Assembly: GCA_030448125.1 (NCBI GenBank)
Contig: JAUJNO010000004.1
Span: 99,976 to 163,975 of the forward strand
DNA: 64,000 bases
DNA from: Rubrobacteraceae bacterium
GTDB lineage: Bacteria; Actinomycetota; Rubrobacteria; Rubrobacterales; Rubrobacteraceae
Direction: 5' to 3'
A program made the position numbers and the translations under genes. Below, one piece after another: positions 26,181 to 35,997 of this stretch. Below the pieces are notes generated by a model. It saw only the letters and a program-made list of their open reading frames with translations. It ran no database searches and was not told where the DNA came from. The stretch's first letter is position 1, and every line of letters starts with the position of its first letter.

Positions 26181-27275
26181 TTAGCGGGCCACGCCGAGAC
26201 CGAGCGATTGGACCATGAGGCGGAAGTCCTGCGGGCGGCTCGCGACCTTGAGAGCCTCCTCGTAGCTTACCCGGTCTTCTTCGATCAGCTTCAAGAGAGC
26301 CTGGTCGAAGGTCTGCATCCCGTAGTACTCGCCCTCGGCGATGGCCGTCTGGATCTGACCGGTCTGCTCAGGGTCCATGATGAAGTCCTTGATGCGCCCG
26401 GTGGAGACCAGGATCTCGCAGGCCGCCGCCCTTCCCGCCTCGTCCTTGGTCCGCAGTAGACGCTGGCCGATGATGCCCTTGAGTGTCCCGGCGAGCATGG
26501 TCCTCACCTGGGACCGCTCGTGCGGTGGGAAGAGGTCGATCATACGGTTGATGGTCTCCGTGGCGTCCAACGTGTGCAGCGTGCTCAGGACGAGATGGCC
26601 GGTCTCCGCCGCCGACAACGCTATCTGGGCGCTCTCGGAGTCACGGATCTCCCCGATCAGGATAATGTCCGGGTCCTGCCTCAAGACGCGCCGTAGAGCC
26701 CGCGCATACGAGGCTGTGTCGAGCCCGACCTCGCGCTGGTTGATAATGCTCTTGTCGTCGAGGTGGAGGAACTCTATAGGGTCCTCGATGGTGACGATAT
26801 GCTTGTGCTCCATACGGTTGACAAGGTTGAGCATGGACGCGAGCGTCGTGGACTTACCGCTACCCGTGGTCCCGGTCACGAGGATTATGCCCCGCTCCTC
26901 GCGCGCCAGCTTGCCTATAACTTCCGGCAGCTTGAGATCCTCGAACCTCGGCACCCCGAACGGGATGAAACGCATCACGATCGAGGTCGAACCCCGCTGC
27001 CGGAAGGCGTTGACCCGGAAACGACCCACCCCGCCAACCGCGTATGAGAAGTCCGCCTCCCCATCCTCCTCGAACTCCTCGACGAGCTTCTCCGGGATGA
27101 TGTCCTTGAGGATGTCGTCGGTGTCCACGGGACGCAAGACCTCATAGCCCTCCAGATACTCGAGCAAGCCATGCACCCGAACCGCCGGCGGCGCCCCTAC
27201 CTTCAAGTGCAGGTCACTTCCCTCCATCTGCACCAGCTTCCTTACCAACTCGTCGATCTGGGTCTGCTGCAGCAC
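26181..27275 (-). CDS. pilT: Type IV pilus retraction ATPase PilT
   Basis: A 364-residue hexameric secretion ATPase. The N-terminal PAS-like domain (GSDLHLKVGAPPAVRVHG) precedes the RecA core: Walker A TGTTGSGKSTT (T134-T144), the Asp box (HIVTIEDPIEFLH), Walker B IILIGEIRDSESAQIAL and the His box STLHTLDATETINRMIDLFPP. PilT drives pilus retraction and twitching. The AIRNLIRE retraction motif is altered to RIKDFIMD. GTG at 27275 with AGGAGG upstream. No other pilus genes are nearby. Confidence 0.92.
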   Translation of the reverse strand: MLQQTQIDELVRKLVQMEGSDLHLKVGAPPAVRVHGLLEYLEGYEVLRPVDTDDILKDIIPEKLVEEFEEDGEADFSYAVGGVGRFRVNAFRQRGSTSIVMRFIPFGVPRFEDLKLPEVIGKLAREERGIILVTGTTGSGKSTTLASMLNLVNRMEHKHIVTIEDPIEFLHLDDKSIINQREVGLDTASYARALRRVLRQDPDIILIGEIRDSESAQIALSAAETGHLVLSTLHTLDATETINRMIDLFPPHERSQVRTMLAGTLKGIIGQRLLRTKDEAGRAAACEILVSTGRIKDFIMDPEQTGQIQTAIAEGEYYGMQTFDQALLKLIEEDRVSYEEALKVASRPQDFRLMVQSLGLGVAR

Positions 27276-27609
27276 CGGCCACTACCTCCTAAGCTCTAAA
27301 ATAAGATCCCTACCCCACAGTTATCGCCCCAACGCCGATTATCCTTTAACCGCCATCCGATAGCTACACTTGCTACCCGAACACCCTCCGAAACCGTCCG
27401 CCCGATGGATCTCAACCTTAAACTCATCTAACCCTCTACTAATACGTTACGCAATCTTCGTTGCACAATGTCAACTTGGTTAAAGCTCAACATATGGTGC
27501 TGGGGGATTTGGGGACGGCGGCATATCGTGGACGGTTCTTTTCGGCAGGAGTTATTCGGCTTAGGTAAAGGGATTTATAGGGGTTGCGCTGGTTAAGGGC
27601 GAGTGTTAG
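27276..27609. other. AT-richer intergenic region upstream of pilT and of a structured RNA
   Basis: There is no gene here. The region separates divergent transcription of pilT from the structured RNA. A weak plus-strand promoter is possible: TTATTC (27552-27557), 17 bases, TTATAG (27575-27580), about 25-35 bases before the first stem of the RNA. No other signals could be assigned. Confidence 0.35.
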
Positions 27610-27790
27610 CTTTTGGTCGAGCAGGTCCGGTGGACCCCAGGGCTCGGTTTAAAGCTTGGGGTTAGACACGGGATCTGCTGGGGCCTCACCTCTCGGGAGG
27701 GGGGTGGTGAGGCCCAAGATCAGGGCCTCTCGGGGGGAGGGGCCGTGATTCTTTGGGGCGTTCCGACCCGGATGGAACGCCCCTTTTTGG
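27610..27790 (+). ncRNA. Putative structured non-coding RNA of unknown class
   Basis: Five stacked secondary structures end in a textbook terminator. AGCAGGTCC (~27620-27628) pairs, with one G-U, with GGATCTGCT (~27671-27679). It encloses a hairpin made from CCCCAGGGCT and AGCTTGGGG. Two similar C/G-rich hairpins follow. The first is GGGCCTCACC / GGTGAGGCCC. The second is based on ATCA-GGCC / GGCC-TGAT. Both carry TCTCGGG in the loop. The terminator stem GGGGCGTTCC / GGAACGCCCC with TTTTT closes it. There is no protein-coding potential and no plus-strand gene for about 1.8 kb downstream, so this is more likely a free RNA than a leader. It does not match SRP RNA, tmRNA, RNase P or c-di-GMP riboswitch cores that I know. 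Confidence 0.55.
27755..27788 (+). terminator. Rho-independent terminator of the structured RNA
   Basis: GGGGCGTTCC (27755-27764) pairs with GGAACGCCCC (27774-27783), followed by five T. This is one of the strongest terminators in the window, and no protein gene precedes it on this strand. Confidence 0.9.
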
Positions 27791-27792
27791 CT

Positions 27793-27964
27793 GTTAGTTC
27801 TCAGTTTTTAGTCATTAGTTTTCAGAAGAGGTTATAGAAGCAATCGCCGTGTGGGTAGCCGTGGCTGTTTAATTAGCGGTGCTCCGGAAGTGCCGGGCTC
27901 GGTGCCTCTTGTTGTGATTCGCGAGACGGCGTAAGCGTGACGAGAACTAAAGACTAGAAACTAG
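27793..27964. repeat. Inverted degenerate repeat pair flanking a 115-bp spacer
   Basis: TTAGTTCTCAGTTTTTAGTC-like sequence at 27793-27825 recurs inverted at 27941-27964 (CGAGAACTAAAGACTAG and on). The right copy runs into the stop codon of the glycosyltransferase. The spacer shows no gene. It could be the remnant of a small inverted-repeat element or a loose bidirectional terminator. Confidence 0.4.
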
Positions 27965-29538
27965 TAGAACATCGGGCCGGAGGTGCTGGCGTAGGCGGTG
28001 AGCCAGTGGAGGTCTTCCTGGGTGAACTGCTCGGTGGAGTTGCGGGTAGCGTAGACGACGCCCACCGGGTGCTCTCCGTCGAGAACCGGTACGGCCAGGG
28101 AACTGGTCCAGCGGGTGTTGGTGCGAGCTTGCGGGAGGCGCCTGGGGCCGGTCACAACGAGGGTAGGTTGGGAGGTGCGGAGGACGAGTTCTATGGCGCT
28201 CTTGTCGGCGGTCGCGAGCGGTGGAGACGCGTCGACGATCCCCGCGGACGATAGCGCTACGGGGGAGAGGTCTCCGGCGCGAATGAGGCCGATCCAGTCC
28301 GCTTTTAGCTCCTCGCGAGCCTCTTTGGCGACCACCTCGGGCGGGGCTTTGGGGTCGAGGCCCTTCGAGGCGGAGGGGCGGAAGACGAAGCGGGAGCTCA
28401 GGATGAAGTTCGAGCACGTCCCGGCGACGATGCCGAGGAAAGCGGCGATCGCGTAGTAGGGGAAGTCTGCGCCGAGGTATTTGGTCAGGGGGTAGTACAC
28501 CGCGAAGTTGGAGCCCAGGGCGACGATAGCTACCGGGTAGGCGAGCGCCCCGCGCAGGAGGAAGTGGATCCTGCTGGAGTGCCTGACGTCGCGCCAGGTG
28601 AAGGCGTTGTTTAACAAGAAGTTGCTCAGGATGCTGAGGCCCACCGCCACTATCCAGGCCACCGTTGGGCCGGCGTCGAAGTACTCGACGAGGGTTATGA
28701 GGGTGAGCAGGTTCACCAGCACGCCCGAGACCCCAACCAGGGCGAACTTCCAGAAGCGCCCGGCCGAGGGGACGTACCAGAACAGGCTGCCTATGTGTGC
28801 CAGGTACTCCAGGCCCTGTCCAAGGTTCGCCTTCGAGACCCCGGCGTTGCGCGCCTGGAAGTTGAGCGGCACCTCGACCACCTTCAGTTCCGGGGCGCAG
28901 ACCAGGATCTCGAGCAGTATCTTGAACCCCGTAGGCCGGAACTGGATGCCGGAGATGGCGACGTTCTTCACCAGGAAGAAGCCCGTCATGGGATCGCTGG
29001 TCTTCCTCGCCTCCTTAAAGACGATCCGGGCCAGGTACTTGCTGCCGACGGAGATGGCCTTGCGTGTGGGTCCTGGAAGGCCGGCGTAGCTGCCGCCCCG
29101 AGCATAGCGGCTCGCCACCACCACGTCCGCACCCGAAGCGCGGGCCTTCTCGAGCATCTCCCGCACCTTCGAGGGAGGGTGCTGCAGGTCCGCGTCCATC
29201 ACGCAGGTGTACTCGCTGTCGTTCGCGACCGCGTCCATGCCCGTCGCGACGGCCGTCGAGAGGCCGCCGTCCCGCTCGGCCTCCGCGCGTTGGATCAGGA
29301 CGATCCGGCCGTCCTCCTCGCTCAAGGAGCGGATCACACCTGGCGTCTCGTCGGTCGAGTCGTCCACGAAGACGACCCGGTAGTCCACCCCCGATAACGA
29401 CTCCTCGAGCTCCCGCACCAACCGCGGGACGTTCCTGGCCTCGTTGCGCGTCGGGATGATCAGCGTCAGAAACGCGCCCTTCTTCGCGGGGTCCGCGGTC
29501 TCTCGCGCGCCCGCCGAGATTTGCTCCTCCGGCTTCAT
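27961..29538 (-). CDS. GT2 glycosyltransferase-GtrA-GAF fusion protein
   Basis: A 525-residue three-part protein. Residues ~24-250 are a DPM1-like GT2 polyprenyl-phosphate glycosyltransferase: TLIIPTRNEARNVPRLVREL, VVFVDDSTDETP, YTCVMDADLQHPP, ASRYARGGS and a SDPMTGFFLVKN acceptor loop. Residues ~260-390 are a GtrA-type four-helix membrane domain (FALVGVSGVLVNLLTLITLVEYF, LSNFLLNNAFTWRD, SNFILSSRFVFR), presumed to flip the lipid-linked sugar. Residues ~420-525 look like a GAF sensor domain (TRWTSSLAVPVLDGEHPVGVVYATRNSTEQFTQEDLHWLTAYAS). GT2-GtrA fusions are known; the C-terminal GAF is unusual. The ATG at 29538 follows GGAGGAG-like bases. Confidence 0.85.
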   Translation of the reverse strand: MKPEEQISAGARETADPAKKGAFLTLIIPTRNEARNVPRLVRELEESLSGVDYRVVFVDDSTDETPGVIRSLSEEDGRIVLIQRAEAERDGGLSTAVATGMDAVANDSEYTCVMDADLQHPPSKVREMLEKARASGADVVVASRYARGGSYAGLPGPTRKAISVGSKYLARIVFKEARKTSDPMTGFFLVKNVAISGIQFRPTGFKILLEILVCAPELKVVEVPLNFQARNAGVSKANLGQGLEYLAHIGSLFWYVPSAGRFWKFALVGVSGVLVNLLTLITLVEYFDAGPTVAWIVAVGLSILSNFLLNNAFTWRDVRHSSRIHFLLRGALAYPVAIVALGSNFAVYYPLTKYLGADFPYYAIAAFLGIVAGTCSNFILSSRFVFRPSASKGLDPKAPPEVVAKEAREELKADWIGLIRAGDLSPVALSSAGIVDASPPLATADKSAIELVLRTSQPTLVVTGPRRLPQARTNTRWTSSLAVPVLDGEHPVGVVYATRNSTEQFTQEDLHWLTAYASTSGPMFY

Positions 29539-29644
29539 GATTCGACTAGACTAACATGCGGTGCAAACAGCCCCAAAATACGGACGCACCACGGGTAAAC
29601 TATACACAAGACGTAGAGAGAAGAGAGCACGGAGGAGGGTAGAG

Positions 29645-29920
29645 ATGGCTAACGAAGAACGGGCGCACGTTTTCGTTTCGGGCGAAGTGCAGGGCGTGTC
29701 CTTCCGCGACGCGACGCGGAGCCAGGCCGAGCAGCTCGGCTTGAGCGGCTGGGTCCGCAACACCCAGGACGGCCAGGTCGAGGCAGTCTTCGAAGGCGAG
29801 CCGGATACGGTACAGCAGATGATCCAGTGGTGCGAGAGCGGCCCGTCGAGCGCGGACGTCGAGGACGTCTCCGTGGAGAACGAACAACCCGAAAGTCTCT
29901 CCGGCTTCGAGGTCCGGTGA
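29645..29920 (+). CDS. acyP: Acylphosphatase
   Basis: A 91-residue enzyme hydrolysing acyl phosphates. The active-site signature GEVQGVSFRDATRSQAEQLGLSGWVRN contains the catalytic Arg (VSFR) and the conserved Asn (WVRN), followed by GQVEAVFEGEPDTVQQMIQW. The ATG at 29645 follows GGAGGGTAGAG; the upstream extension in the same frame is Arg-rich and not family-like. The stop overlaps the next start (GTGA), so it is coupled to rnhC. Confidence 0.93.
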   Translation: MANEERAHVFVSGEVQGVSFRDATRSQAEQLGLSGWVRNTQDGQVEAVFEGEPDTVQQMIQWCESGPSSADVEDVSVENEQPESLSGFEVR

Positions 29921-30894
29921 GCCCCACGCCAGCGAACGTCATCCCCGACTCCCTCAAGCGTCTCCTCGACGCCTCGGGAGCGGAGATCTCCACGTGCCGG
30001 CGTATAGACCATGGTACCCAGTACCGCGTGACCCGCGGCCCGGATGCTGCGACGGTGAATGTCTACACCACGGGAAAAACCTCTACCGGAGGTAAACCTT
30101 CACTCTTATTGAACCTGCTCGAGGACTGGCGCCTGTCCCAGGCTGCCGGAGCGAGCGCCGGGAAGCGTACGCGAAGGTCCGTTGACATGGCCGAGCCGGA
30201 CGGGACGCCTCGGGTAGGCACCGACGAAGCCGGCAAGGGCGACTACTTTGGGCCGTTGGTCGTCGCGGGAGCGCGGGTTCTGGGAGAAGAAGCGGCCCGG
30301 AAGCTGCGGGAGATAGGGGTGAGGGACTCGAAAACGCTGAGCGTCCTCGGAGCGAGAAATCTGGCGCGGAGCATCCTGGAGTCGGTAGGTGCGGAGAACG
30401 TGCGCGTCGTGGTTCTCCACCCCCGGGAGTACGAGGTGCGCAGGAGGGCCGTCGGTAATATTAACAAGCTTCTAGCTGAGATCAACGTACAGATATTTGG
30501 AGAGCTTAGAGCCGAGGTCGAGCTTTTCGTCGTGGACGAGTTCGCGAAGGCGGCTCGCTCGTATATAGAGCCGCGGCTGCCGCCGGGGGTGCGGCTCGTG
30601 GTCCGGCCGAGGGCGGAGGATGACATGGCGGTCGCGGCGGCTTCGGTTCTGGCGCGGGCGCGGTATCTGGAGGAGATGGAGGCGCTCTCGGAGGAGATGG
30701 GGTTCGAGCTGCCGCGGGGGGCGACGCACGTGTTCGGAGCCGCCCGGCGGGTGGTTGAGGAGCGGGGCGAGGAGAGGCTGGCGGAGGTGGCGAAGGTCCA
30801 CTTCGGCACGACGGCGTGGGTGTTGGGGGTGCGGGAGGCGCGGGAGAAGGTCCGCGAACGAGGAGGAGGGGACTTTGATAGATCTTCGCAGTGA
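29917..30894 (+). CDS. rnhC: Ribonuclease HIII
   Basis: A 325-residue enzyme cleaving RNA in RNA-DNA hybrids. The N-terminal TBP-like domain (~1-90) contains [26 protein letters not shown]. The RNase H domain has the DEAG motif [36 protein letters not shown] and [23 protein letters not shown], giving the D-E-D-D metal site. The start is the GTG at 29917 overlapping the acyP stop by 4 bases. The 3' end overlaps the next gene by 20 bases. Confidence 0.93.
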   Translation: MSPTPANVIPDSLKRLLDASGAEISTCRRIDHGTQYRVTRGPDAATVNVYTTGKTSTGGKPSLLLNLLEDWRLSQAAGASAGKRTRRSVDMAEPDGTPRVGTDEAGKGDYFGPLVVAGARVLGEEAARKLREIGVRDSKTLSVLGARNLARSILESVGAENVRVVVLHPREYEVRRRAVGNINKLLAEINVQIFGELRAEVELFVVDEFAKAARSYIEPRLPPGVRLVVRPRAEDDMAVAAASVLARARYLEEMEALSEEMGFELPRGATHVFGAARRVVEERGEERLAEVAKVHFGTTAWVLGVREAREKVRERGGGDFDRSSQ

Positions 30895-31894
30895 TACCGT
30901 GACGCGGCCGACGGAGGGGATGCGCCGGGCGATGGCCGGGGCGGAACTCGGGGACGACGTGTTCGGGGAGGATCCCACGGTCAACCGGCTGGAGGAGTAC
31001 GTGGCGGAGCTCCTGGGCAAGGAGGCGGCGCTCTACTGTCCTTCGGGGACTATGACAAACCAGATCGGGGTGCACGTGACCACCGCCCGCGGCGACGAGG
31101 TACTCTTGCACGAGGATGCCCACATCTTCAACTACGAGGCTGGCGCACCGGCCCTCATCTCCGGCGTGCAGGTGAGGCCCGTCCCCGGTGAAGGCGGCGT
31201 CGTGGCCCCCGAGACTTTGAGGGCCACCGTCCGCCCCGAGAACGTTCACTTTCCCCGCCCGAAGCTCCTCTGCCTGGAGAATACCCACAACGTCGCCGGG
31301 GGCAAGGTCTTCCCTCTGGAGGAGTTCGCGGCTGTCGCCGTCGAAGCACGCCGGCTCGGGCTCAGGGTGCATCTCGACGGGGCGCGGATCTTCAACGCCG
31401 CGGTAGCGGCCGGCATCCCGGCCCACGAGTGGTGCGAGTATGCCGGGACGGTCTCCGTCTGCTCTTCCAAGGGACTTGGAGCTCCCGTGGGGTCCCTGCT
31501 CGCCGGCGACGAGGAGACTATCCGGGAGGCGAGGCGCGCCCGCAAGGCGTTCGGCGGCGGGATGCGCCAGGCGGGGGTGATCGCCGCCGCTTCCCTCTAT
31601 GCTTTCGAGCATCACGTAGAGAGGCTCGCCGAAGACCACGAGCGCGCGAAGCGACTCGCCGCGGGCCTCGACGCCGCAGGCTACCGGGTGGAGCCACCGG
31701 AGACCAACATCGTGCTCGTCCACGTCGAAGACGCCGGTGAGTTCCTGCGAGCTCTCGCCGGAGAGGGCGTACTCGCCACACCCCGGAGCAAGAGCACCGT
31801 ACGCTTGTGTACCCACCTCGACATTGGCGACGAGGAGATAGATGCCGCCGTCGAGGCGGTCTCCAGGCTAGCCATTCATGCCCTCGAACGTTGA
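30875..31894 (+). CDS. ltaE: Low-specificity L-threonine aldolase
   Basis: A 339-residue PLP enzyme cleaving threonine to glycine and acetaldehyde. It starts at a TTG at 30875 behind AGGAGGAGGGG. Typical blocks: [88 protein letters not shown] and the PLP-binding Lys in [15 protein letters not shown]. The gene overlaps rnhC by 20 bases and the following acetyltransferase by 17, so acyP-rnhC-ltaE-GNAT form one tightly packed operon. Confidence 0.95.
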   Translation: MIDLRSDTVTRPTEGMRRAMAGAELGDDVFGEDPTVNRLEEYVAELLGKEAALYCPSGTMTNQIGVHVTTARGDEVLLHEDAHIFNYEAGAPALISGVQVRPVPGEGGVVAPETLRATVRPENVHFPRPKLLCLENTHNVAGGKVFPLEEFAAVAVEARRLGLRVHLDGARIFNAAVAAGIPAHEWCEYAGTVSVCSSKGLGAPVGSLLAGDEETIREARRARKAFGGGMRQAGVIAAASLYAFEHHVERLAEDHERAKRLAAGLDAAGYRVEPPETNIVLVHVEDAGEFLRALAGEGVLATPRSKSTVRLCTHLDIGDEEIDAAVEAVSRLAIHALER

Positions 31895-32345
31895 GCCTGG
31901 GCGACGGATCGAAGTCCGACCCGTCGCCCCCGACGAGCTCGCCGAACCCCTCTCCCTCCTCGAAGAGTTTCTGAGAGACGGCGTGCCCGTGCCGCCCCCG
32001 TTTGCCGGGCAACTCGCGCGGGCCGTCGAAACGGGAGACGTCGAGGTGCTCGCGGCCCGGACGGAGCCGGACGGACGGCCCGTTGGGGTCGCCGTGCTCG
32101 CCTTCCGGCCCAGCGTCTCCGCCGGTGCTCCCTTCGCGAGCATCGAGGACCTGTACGTGAGGCCGGATGCGAGAGGCTGCGGCGCTGGTCGGACCCTACT
32201 AGAGGCGGTCGAGGAGCGGTGCTGGGCGCGCGGCGTCTCCTACGTCGAGGTCCAGACCGAAGACGAGGCGGCGCCATTCTATGAGGCTTTGGGCTACGAA
32301 TTGGAGCCTTACGTGCGAGTGCTCTCCCGCTCCTATTCTCTTTAA
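31878..32345 (+). CDS. GNAT family N-acetyltransferase
   Basis: A 155-residue acetyltransferase. The core reads [42 protein letters not shown] (the acetyl-CoA loop R-x-x-G-x-G) and [21 protein letters not shown]. Substrate unknown. It overlaps the 3' end of ltaE by 17 bases and ends the operon. Confidence 0.85.
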   Translation: MPSNVEPGRRIEVRPVAPDELAEPLSLLEEFLRDGVPVPPPFAGQLARAVETGDVEVLAARTEPDGRPVGVAVLAFRPSVSAGAPFASIEDLYVRPDARGCGAGRTLLEAVEERCWARGVSYVEVQTEDEAAPFYEALGYELEPYVRVLSRSYSL

Positions 32346-32479
32346 CCTTCAGCTTTAAGTTTCTGGCAGCTATACCCTTGGCTCGATTCCTGCAAAGATC
32401 CCCACCCGAGAGATGCGCCTGGTTTCTCTTCGGATCATAATTCAATTGTTAGATAAGTACTGGACAAGGAGGTCAACCC

Positions 32480-33094
32480 GTGTCGTCTTCAAACCTGATC
32501 CGCCTGAGTGGGTTGGCAGCCGTGGGGGCCGGTGTGCTGCTCGTGATCTCCGAGCTTCTCTACCTTGTCGTCGGTCTAGGAACAACCCTTTCTGCCGAGA
32601 CTGCTGCCTCCGGCTCTTATCTCTTCCAGCAGCTGCTGTTCTTGCTTGCCGGGATTCTGTTGTTAGGAGGGCTGGTCGGTTTCTACGCGAGTCAGTCGGA
32701 GAATTTGGGTACTCTGGGACTGGTAGGTTTCCTGGTTGCCTTCCTCGGCACGACGCTGACGATGGGCGCCTTCTGGGATAGCACCTTTACCCCGCCCGCC
32801 CTGGCGGAAGAATACCCTGCTCTGGTCGAGGCTGGCCCCCCGCCGTTTATCGAGTTCGGTATTACGGTGTCGTTCGTGCTTCTTACGCTCGGCTGGCTGC
32901 TGTTCGGGCTGGCGGTCCTACGGGCCCGGGTCTATCCGCGCGTTGTCGCCGTGCTACTCATGGTCGGCGCGGTGCTCGCGTTCTTCCCGCTGCCCTTCAG
33001 CACCGTCGTCTTCGGCCTGGCAGTGGCCTGGATGGGTTTCACTCTGTTGATGGGAAGGGGCGAAGCGGCACAACGGCCTGCGCGTGTTAGTTAA
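32480..33094 (+). CDS. Six-helix hypothetical membrane protein
   Basis: A 204-residue integral membrane protein with about six hydrophobic segments (LSGLAAVGAGVLLVISELLYLV, LLFLLAGILLLGGLVGFY, LGLVGFLVAFLGTTLTMGAF, FGITVSFVLLTLGWLLFGLAVL, VVAVLLMVGAVLAFFPLPF, VVFGLAVAWMGFTLLM). GTG at 32480 with AGGAGGT upstream. It resembles small DUF4386-type or MASE-like membrane proteins but no family signature is decisive. Monocistronic. Confidence 0.7.
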   Translation: MSSSNLIRLSGLAAVGAGVLLVISELLYLVVGLGTTLSAETAASGSYLFQQLLFLLAGILLLGGLVGFYASQSENLGTLGLVGFLVAFLGTTLTMGAFWDSTFTPPALAEEYPALVEAGPPPFIEFGITVSFVLLTLGWLLFGLAVLRARVYPRVVAVLLMVGAVLAFFPLPFSTVVFGLAVAWMGFTLLMGRGEAAQRPARVS

Positions 33095-33213
33095 GCACGT
33101 CCGACAATCCCGGCCTGATCTCTAACCTTGCGGGGCGGGAGAGCGCCGAGGCGTGGATGTACTTGCGTCAGGGGGTATTCGCCAGGCTTTGGCCGGTCGT
33201 CACCGGCCGACCA

Positions 33214-33732
33214 CTAAAACTCCTTCACCTGATAGACCGAGACCTCCCTGAAGTCTAGCTCCTCGTAGAACTTGCGGGCGCGGGTGTTGCCGGCGGCGAC
33301 CTGCAGGGAGATGCCGTCGGCTCCTTTCTGCCTGGCCCACTTCCGGCACTCTTCGAAGAGGGCGCGGCCTATACCGAGGCTCCGGTGGTCGGGGGCGACG
33401 TAGACGTCCTCGACGGCGGCCCAGGTCTTGGGGTTGAAGGCGGGGGAGCCCTCACGCAGCTCGCCGGAGAGGAAGCCTATGACTTCCCCGTCCCTCTCGG
33501 CGACGAAGAGGCAGGAATGGGAGCTCGAGGAGAGGTCGGCGAGGAAGCGGCGCATGACCTTCTCGGCGTCGGGGGCGGTGGCGTAGACGATATCGTAGAG
33601 GGCATGCTCCTCGGCGCTCCGTACCCAGAGCCGCGCGGCGGCCGCGGCGTCGTCCCGCCTCCCGGGACGGAGGGTGAAGCGGGCCTCCTTCGCGCTCTCG
33701 CCCTGCTTGCCGCGTTCCTCCATGTTCTCCAT
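33214..33732 (-). CDS. GNAT family N-acetyltransferase
   Basis: A 172-residue acetyltransferase: [73 protein letters not shown] (R-x-x-G-x-G variant RSLGIG) and [30 protein letters not shown]. Divergent from the adjacent spermidine-synthase-like gene, with only 30 bases between the start codons. Confidence 0.86.
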   Translation of the reverse strand: MENMEERGKQGESAKEARFTLRPGRRDDAAAAARLWVRSAEEHALYDIVYATAPDAEKVMRRFLADLSSSSHSCLFVAERDGEVIGFLSGELREGSPAFNPKTWAAVEDVYVAPDHRSLGIGRALFEECRKWARQKGADGISLQVAAGNTRARKFYEELDFREVSVYQVKEF

Positions 33733-33762
33733 GCCCCAATCGTAGCGGATATACTGCCGCTC

Positions 33763-35331
33763 GTGGCGAAGCCGGACACGAGGGCCTACGCAGAGAGAAT
33801 GGGCGACGAGTCTTCCGGCGGCTCCTCCGGCGAGCCGGTGGGACGCCTGGCCCTCGTTCTGCTCGTCTTCGTCGCGGGCGCCGTGACGCTCGCCGTCGAG
33901 ATGGCCGCGAGCCGGCTTCTGGCTCCTTTTTTCGGGTCCTCGATCCTCGTCTGGGCCAACATTATCGGGCTCATCCTCATTTACCTGACCGCCGGCTATT
34001 ATCTGGGCGGCCGTTACGCCGACAGGCGCCCTTACGGCCGGACACTCGCAAACGTGACGCTCATCGCCTCCGCGATCGTCGCGGTCACCCCGTTCGTGGC
34101 CGGTCCGGTGATGGCCGTGAGCGTGCGCTCTTTCGAGGGCCTCTCCGCGGGGGCCTTCCTCGGCTCGTTCTTCGCGACGTTGTTGCTCTTTGCCCCGAGC
34201 GTCACCCTACTCGGGATGGTCTCGCCGTTTGCGATCCGCATCTCGTTGCGCGGAGTGGATGAGGCCGGCGGGGTCGCCGGGAGCCTCTACGCCGTCTCGA
34301 CGGTCGGGAGCATCGTGGGCACGTTCGTGGCCGTGCTGGTGACGATCCCGGGAATAGGCGCCCGGGATACCTTCCTGGTCTTCGGTGCGGTCCTGGCCGC
34401 CACTTGCGCGCTCGCCTCACGGCGTCCACTCTTGCTCGCGCTGCCCCTGCTCATGGTGGGAGCGACTTTTCTGCCGCAAGAGATTAAAGCGACGCCGGGC
34501 CTTATCTACGAGGACGACTCGCTCTATCAGTACATCCAGGTGGTCGAGCGGAGCGACGGCGAGCGCGTGCTGCAGCTGAACGAGGGAGTGTCGCAGCATT
34601 CGGCCTACAAGCCGGGGCGTACTCTTTCGGGTGCGTACTGGGACTACCCGCTCTCGGCGCCGCTCCTGACCTCGCCCGAGCCGCCCCGGAACGCGCTCGT
34701 TATCGGGGGCGCCGCCGGGACCGTCTCCTCCGAGCTATCGGACGTCTACCCCGGTATACGGATCGACGGCGTCGAGCTCGACGGCCGCATCTCCGAGGCC
34801 GGCTACGAGTTCTTCGATATGGACCGTCCGGGCCTGACTACCCACACCGCCGATGGTCGCTACTTCCTGCGCACCACGGACGAGCGGTACGACCTCGTGG
34901 TGATAGATGCCTATCGGCAGCCTTACATACCGTTTCACCTGACGACCGCGGAGTTCTTCGAGGAGGTGCGCGGCCACCTCTCGGAGCGCGGAGTTTTGAC
35001 GATCAACGTCGGCCACACCCCGGACGACAGCCGGCTCCCCGGATCCATAGCGCGGACGATGAACGAGGTCTACGGACACGTCTACGCCTTCGACGCCGGC
35101 CCGTTCAACACTATCGTCGTCGCGACCGGGGAAGAGACCGGCCCCGCAGCGCTCCGGGAGAACCTCTCCGGAGCGCCCGAGATCGTGCGCCCGTTAACCG
35201 AGGAGATCTCCGAAAAGATCGAGCGCACGGAGGGCTCGGGACCGGTCCTCACCGACGACCGGGCGCCGGTGGAGTGGATGACGGACCTGATGATACTGGA
35301 GTACCTCCAAAGAGGGGGAGAGGCACCGTGA
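33763..35331 (+). CDS. Fused membrane/spermidine synthase-like methyltransferase-fold protein
   Basis: A 522-residue protein. The N-terminal half has about seven to eight membrane helices ([39 protein letters not shown] is the typical start). The C-terminal ~250 residues are a spermidine-synthase-like Rossmann domain: [67 protein letters not shown]. This fused-spermidine-synthase family is common in actinobacteria, but polyamine synthesis is unproven. A TATACT box at 33750-33755 lies 7 nt before the GTG at 33763, suggesting a leaderless mRNA. The ATG at 33799 is the alternative. Confidence 0.82.
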   Translation: MAKPDTRAYAERMGDESSGGSSGEPVGRLALVLLVFVAGAVTLAVEMAASRLLAPFFGSSILVWANIIGLILIYLTAGYYLGGRYADRRPYGRTLANVTLIASAIVAVTPFVAGPVMAVSVRSFEGLSAGAFLGSFFATLLLFAPSVTLLGMVSPFAIRISLRGVDEAGGVAGSLYAVSTVGSIVGTFVAVLVTIPGIGARDTFLVFGAVLAATCALASRRPLLLALPLLMVGATFLPQEIKATPGLIYEDDSLYQYIQVVERSDGERVLQLNEGVSQHSAYKPGRTLSGAYWDYPLSAPLLTSPEPPRNALVIGGAAGTVSSELSDVYPGIRIDGVELDGRISEAGYEFFDMDRPGLTTHTADGRYFLRTTDERYDLVVIDAYRQPYIPFHLTTAEFFEEVRGHLSERGVLTINVGHTPDDSRLPGSIARTMNEVYGHVYAFDAGPFNTIVVATGEETGPAALRENLSGAPEIVRPLTEEISEKIERTEGSGPVLTDDRAPVEWMTDLMILEYLQRGGEAP

Positions 35332-35801
35332 ACCGTAACGGAGGAGGTAAGAGAGGAATGACGGCCATCTTTCTGTTGCTCGCTATCCTGGCGGGGGTCG
35401 CGTTGCCGGTGCAGTTCGCGGTGAACAGCGAGCTGCGCGGGGCGGTAGGGGGGCCGGTGACGGCGGCGGCGGTCTCCTTCCTCGTCGGCACGCTCGCCCT
35501 CGCGGCGGCCGTGCTCCTGAGCCGGCAGGAAGTCCCGGCGCTCTCCGGGGCGACCCAGGCGCCGTGGTGGGCCTGGACCGGGGGGCTGCTCGGCGCGTTC
35601 CTGGTGGCCGCCTCGATCATCCTGACCCCAAGGCTCGGGGCGGCGACCACCGTTACGTTCATTATCGCCGGGCAGATCCTCGCCTCGATCATCCTCGACC
35701 ACTTCGGCCTCCTGAACCTGCCGGTTCACCCCGTCACCCTCCAGAGGCTCGGCGGCGCCGCGCTCGTGATCGCCGGCGTCGTCGTCGTCCTTCGCACCTG
35801 A
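35328..35801 (+). CDS. DMT-superfamily membrane protein (YdcZ/DUF606 type)
   Basis: A 157-residue protein with five hydrophobic segments: [93 protein letters not shown] and [14 protein letters not shown]. This matches the DUF606/YdcZ half-size DMT permeases. The GTG at 35328 overlaps the upstream stop (GTGA) and is preceded by GGGGGAGAGG; an ATG at 35358 is a second choice. Co-transcribed with the spermidine-synthase-like gene. Confidence 0.8.
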   Translation: MNRNGGGKRGMTAIFLLLAILAGVALPVQFAVNSELRGAVGGPVTAAAVSFLVGTLALAAAVLLSRQEVPALSGATQAPWWAWTGGLLGAFLVAASIILTPRLGAATTVTFIIAGQILASIILDHFGLLNLPVHPVTLQRLGGAALVIAGVVVVLRT

Positions 35802-35997
35802 CCACAACGGATTGTAGTTCTCGGTTCCCGCCCTTCCCTTTCCGCCGCGAACGAGTTACATTGGAGAGTTAGAGAACTGCCGTCGAGAGCGAGATCGGGA
35901 GGCTCGCTAAAGTAAAATCGGCTTTCGTCCGATAAGAATAAGTAGGCAAGGCAGGCTCCCGAGAGGGCCGGCAGAGAAGAAGCAAACAGAATAGAAA
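35802..35997 (+). other. Upstream region of the glmS ribozyme
   Basis: This stretch must hold the glmS promoter. I see a small hairpin GCGAG...CTCGC near 35889-35908 and another, ATCGG...CCGAT, near 35918-35934. A TAAAAT near 35911-35916 could be a -10 box. Cleavage by the ribozyme would release this part of the transcript as a short RNA. Confidence 0.35.

Noticed and set aside
27610..27790. SRP RNA, tmRNA, RNase P RNA or c-di-GMP riboswitch
   Set aside because: The short conserved cores of these RNAs are absent from the sequence.
27613..27837. 74-residue frame across the structured RNA
   Set aside because: No ribosome site, Gly/Arg-rich, and it runs through the terminator; the structure explains the region better.
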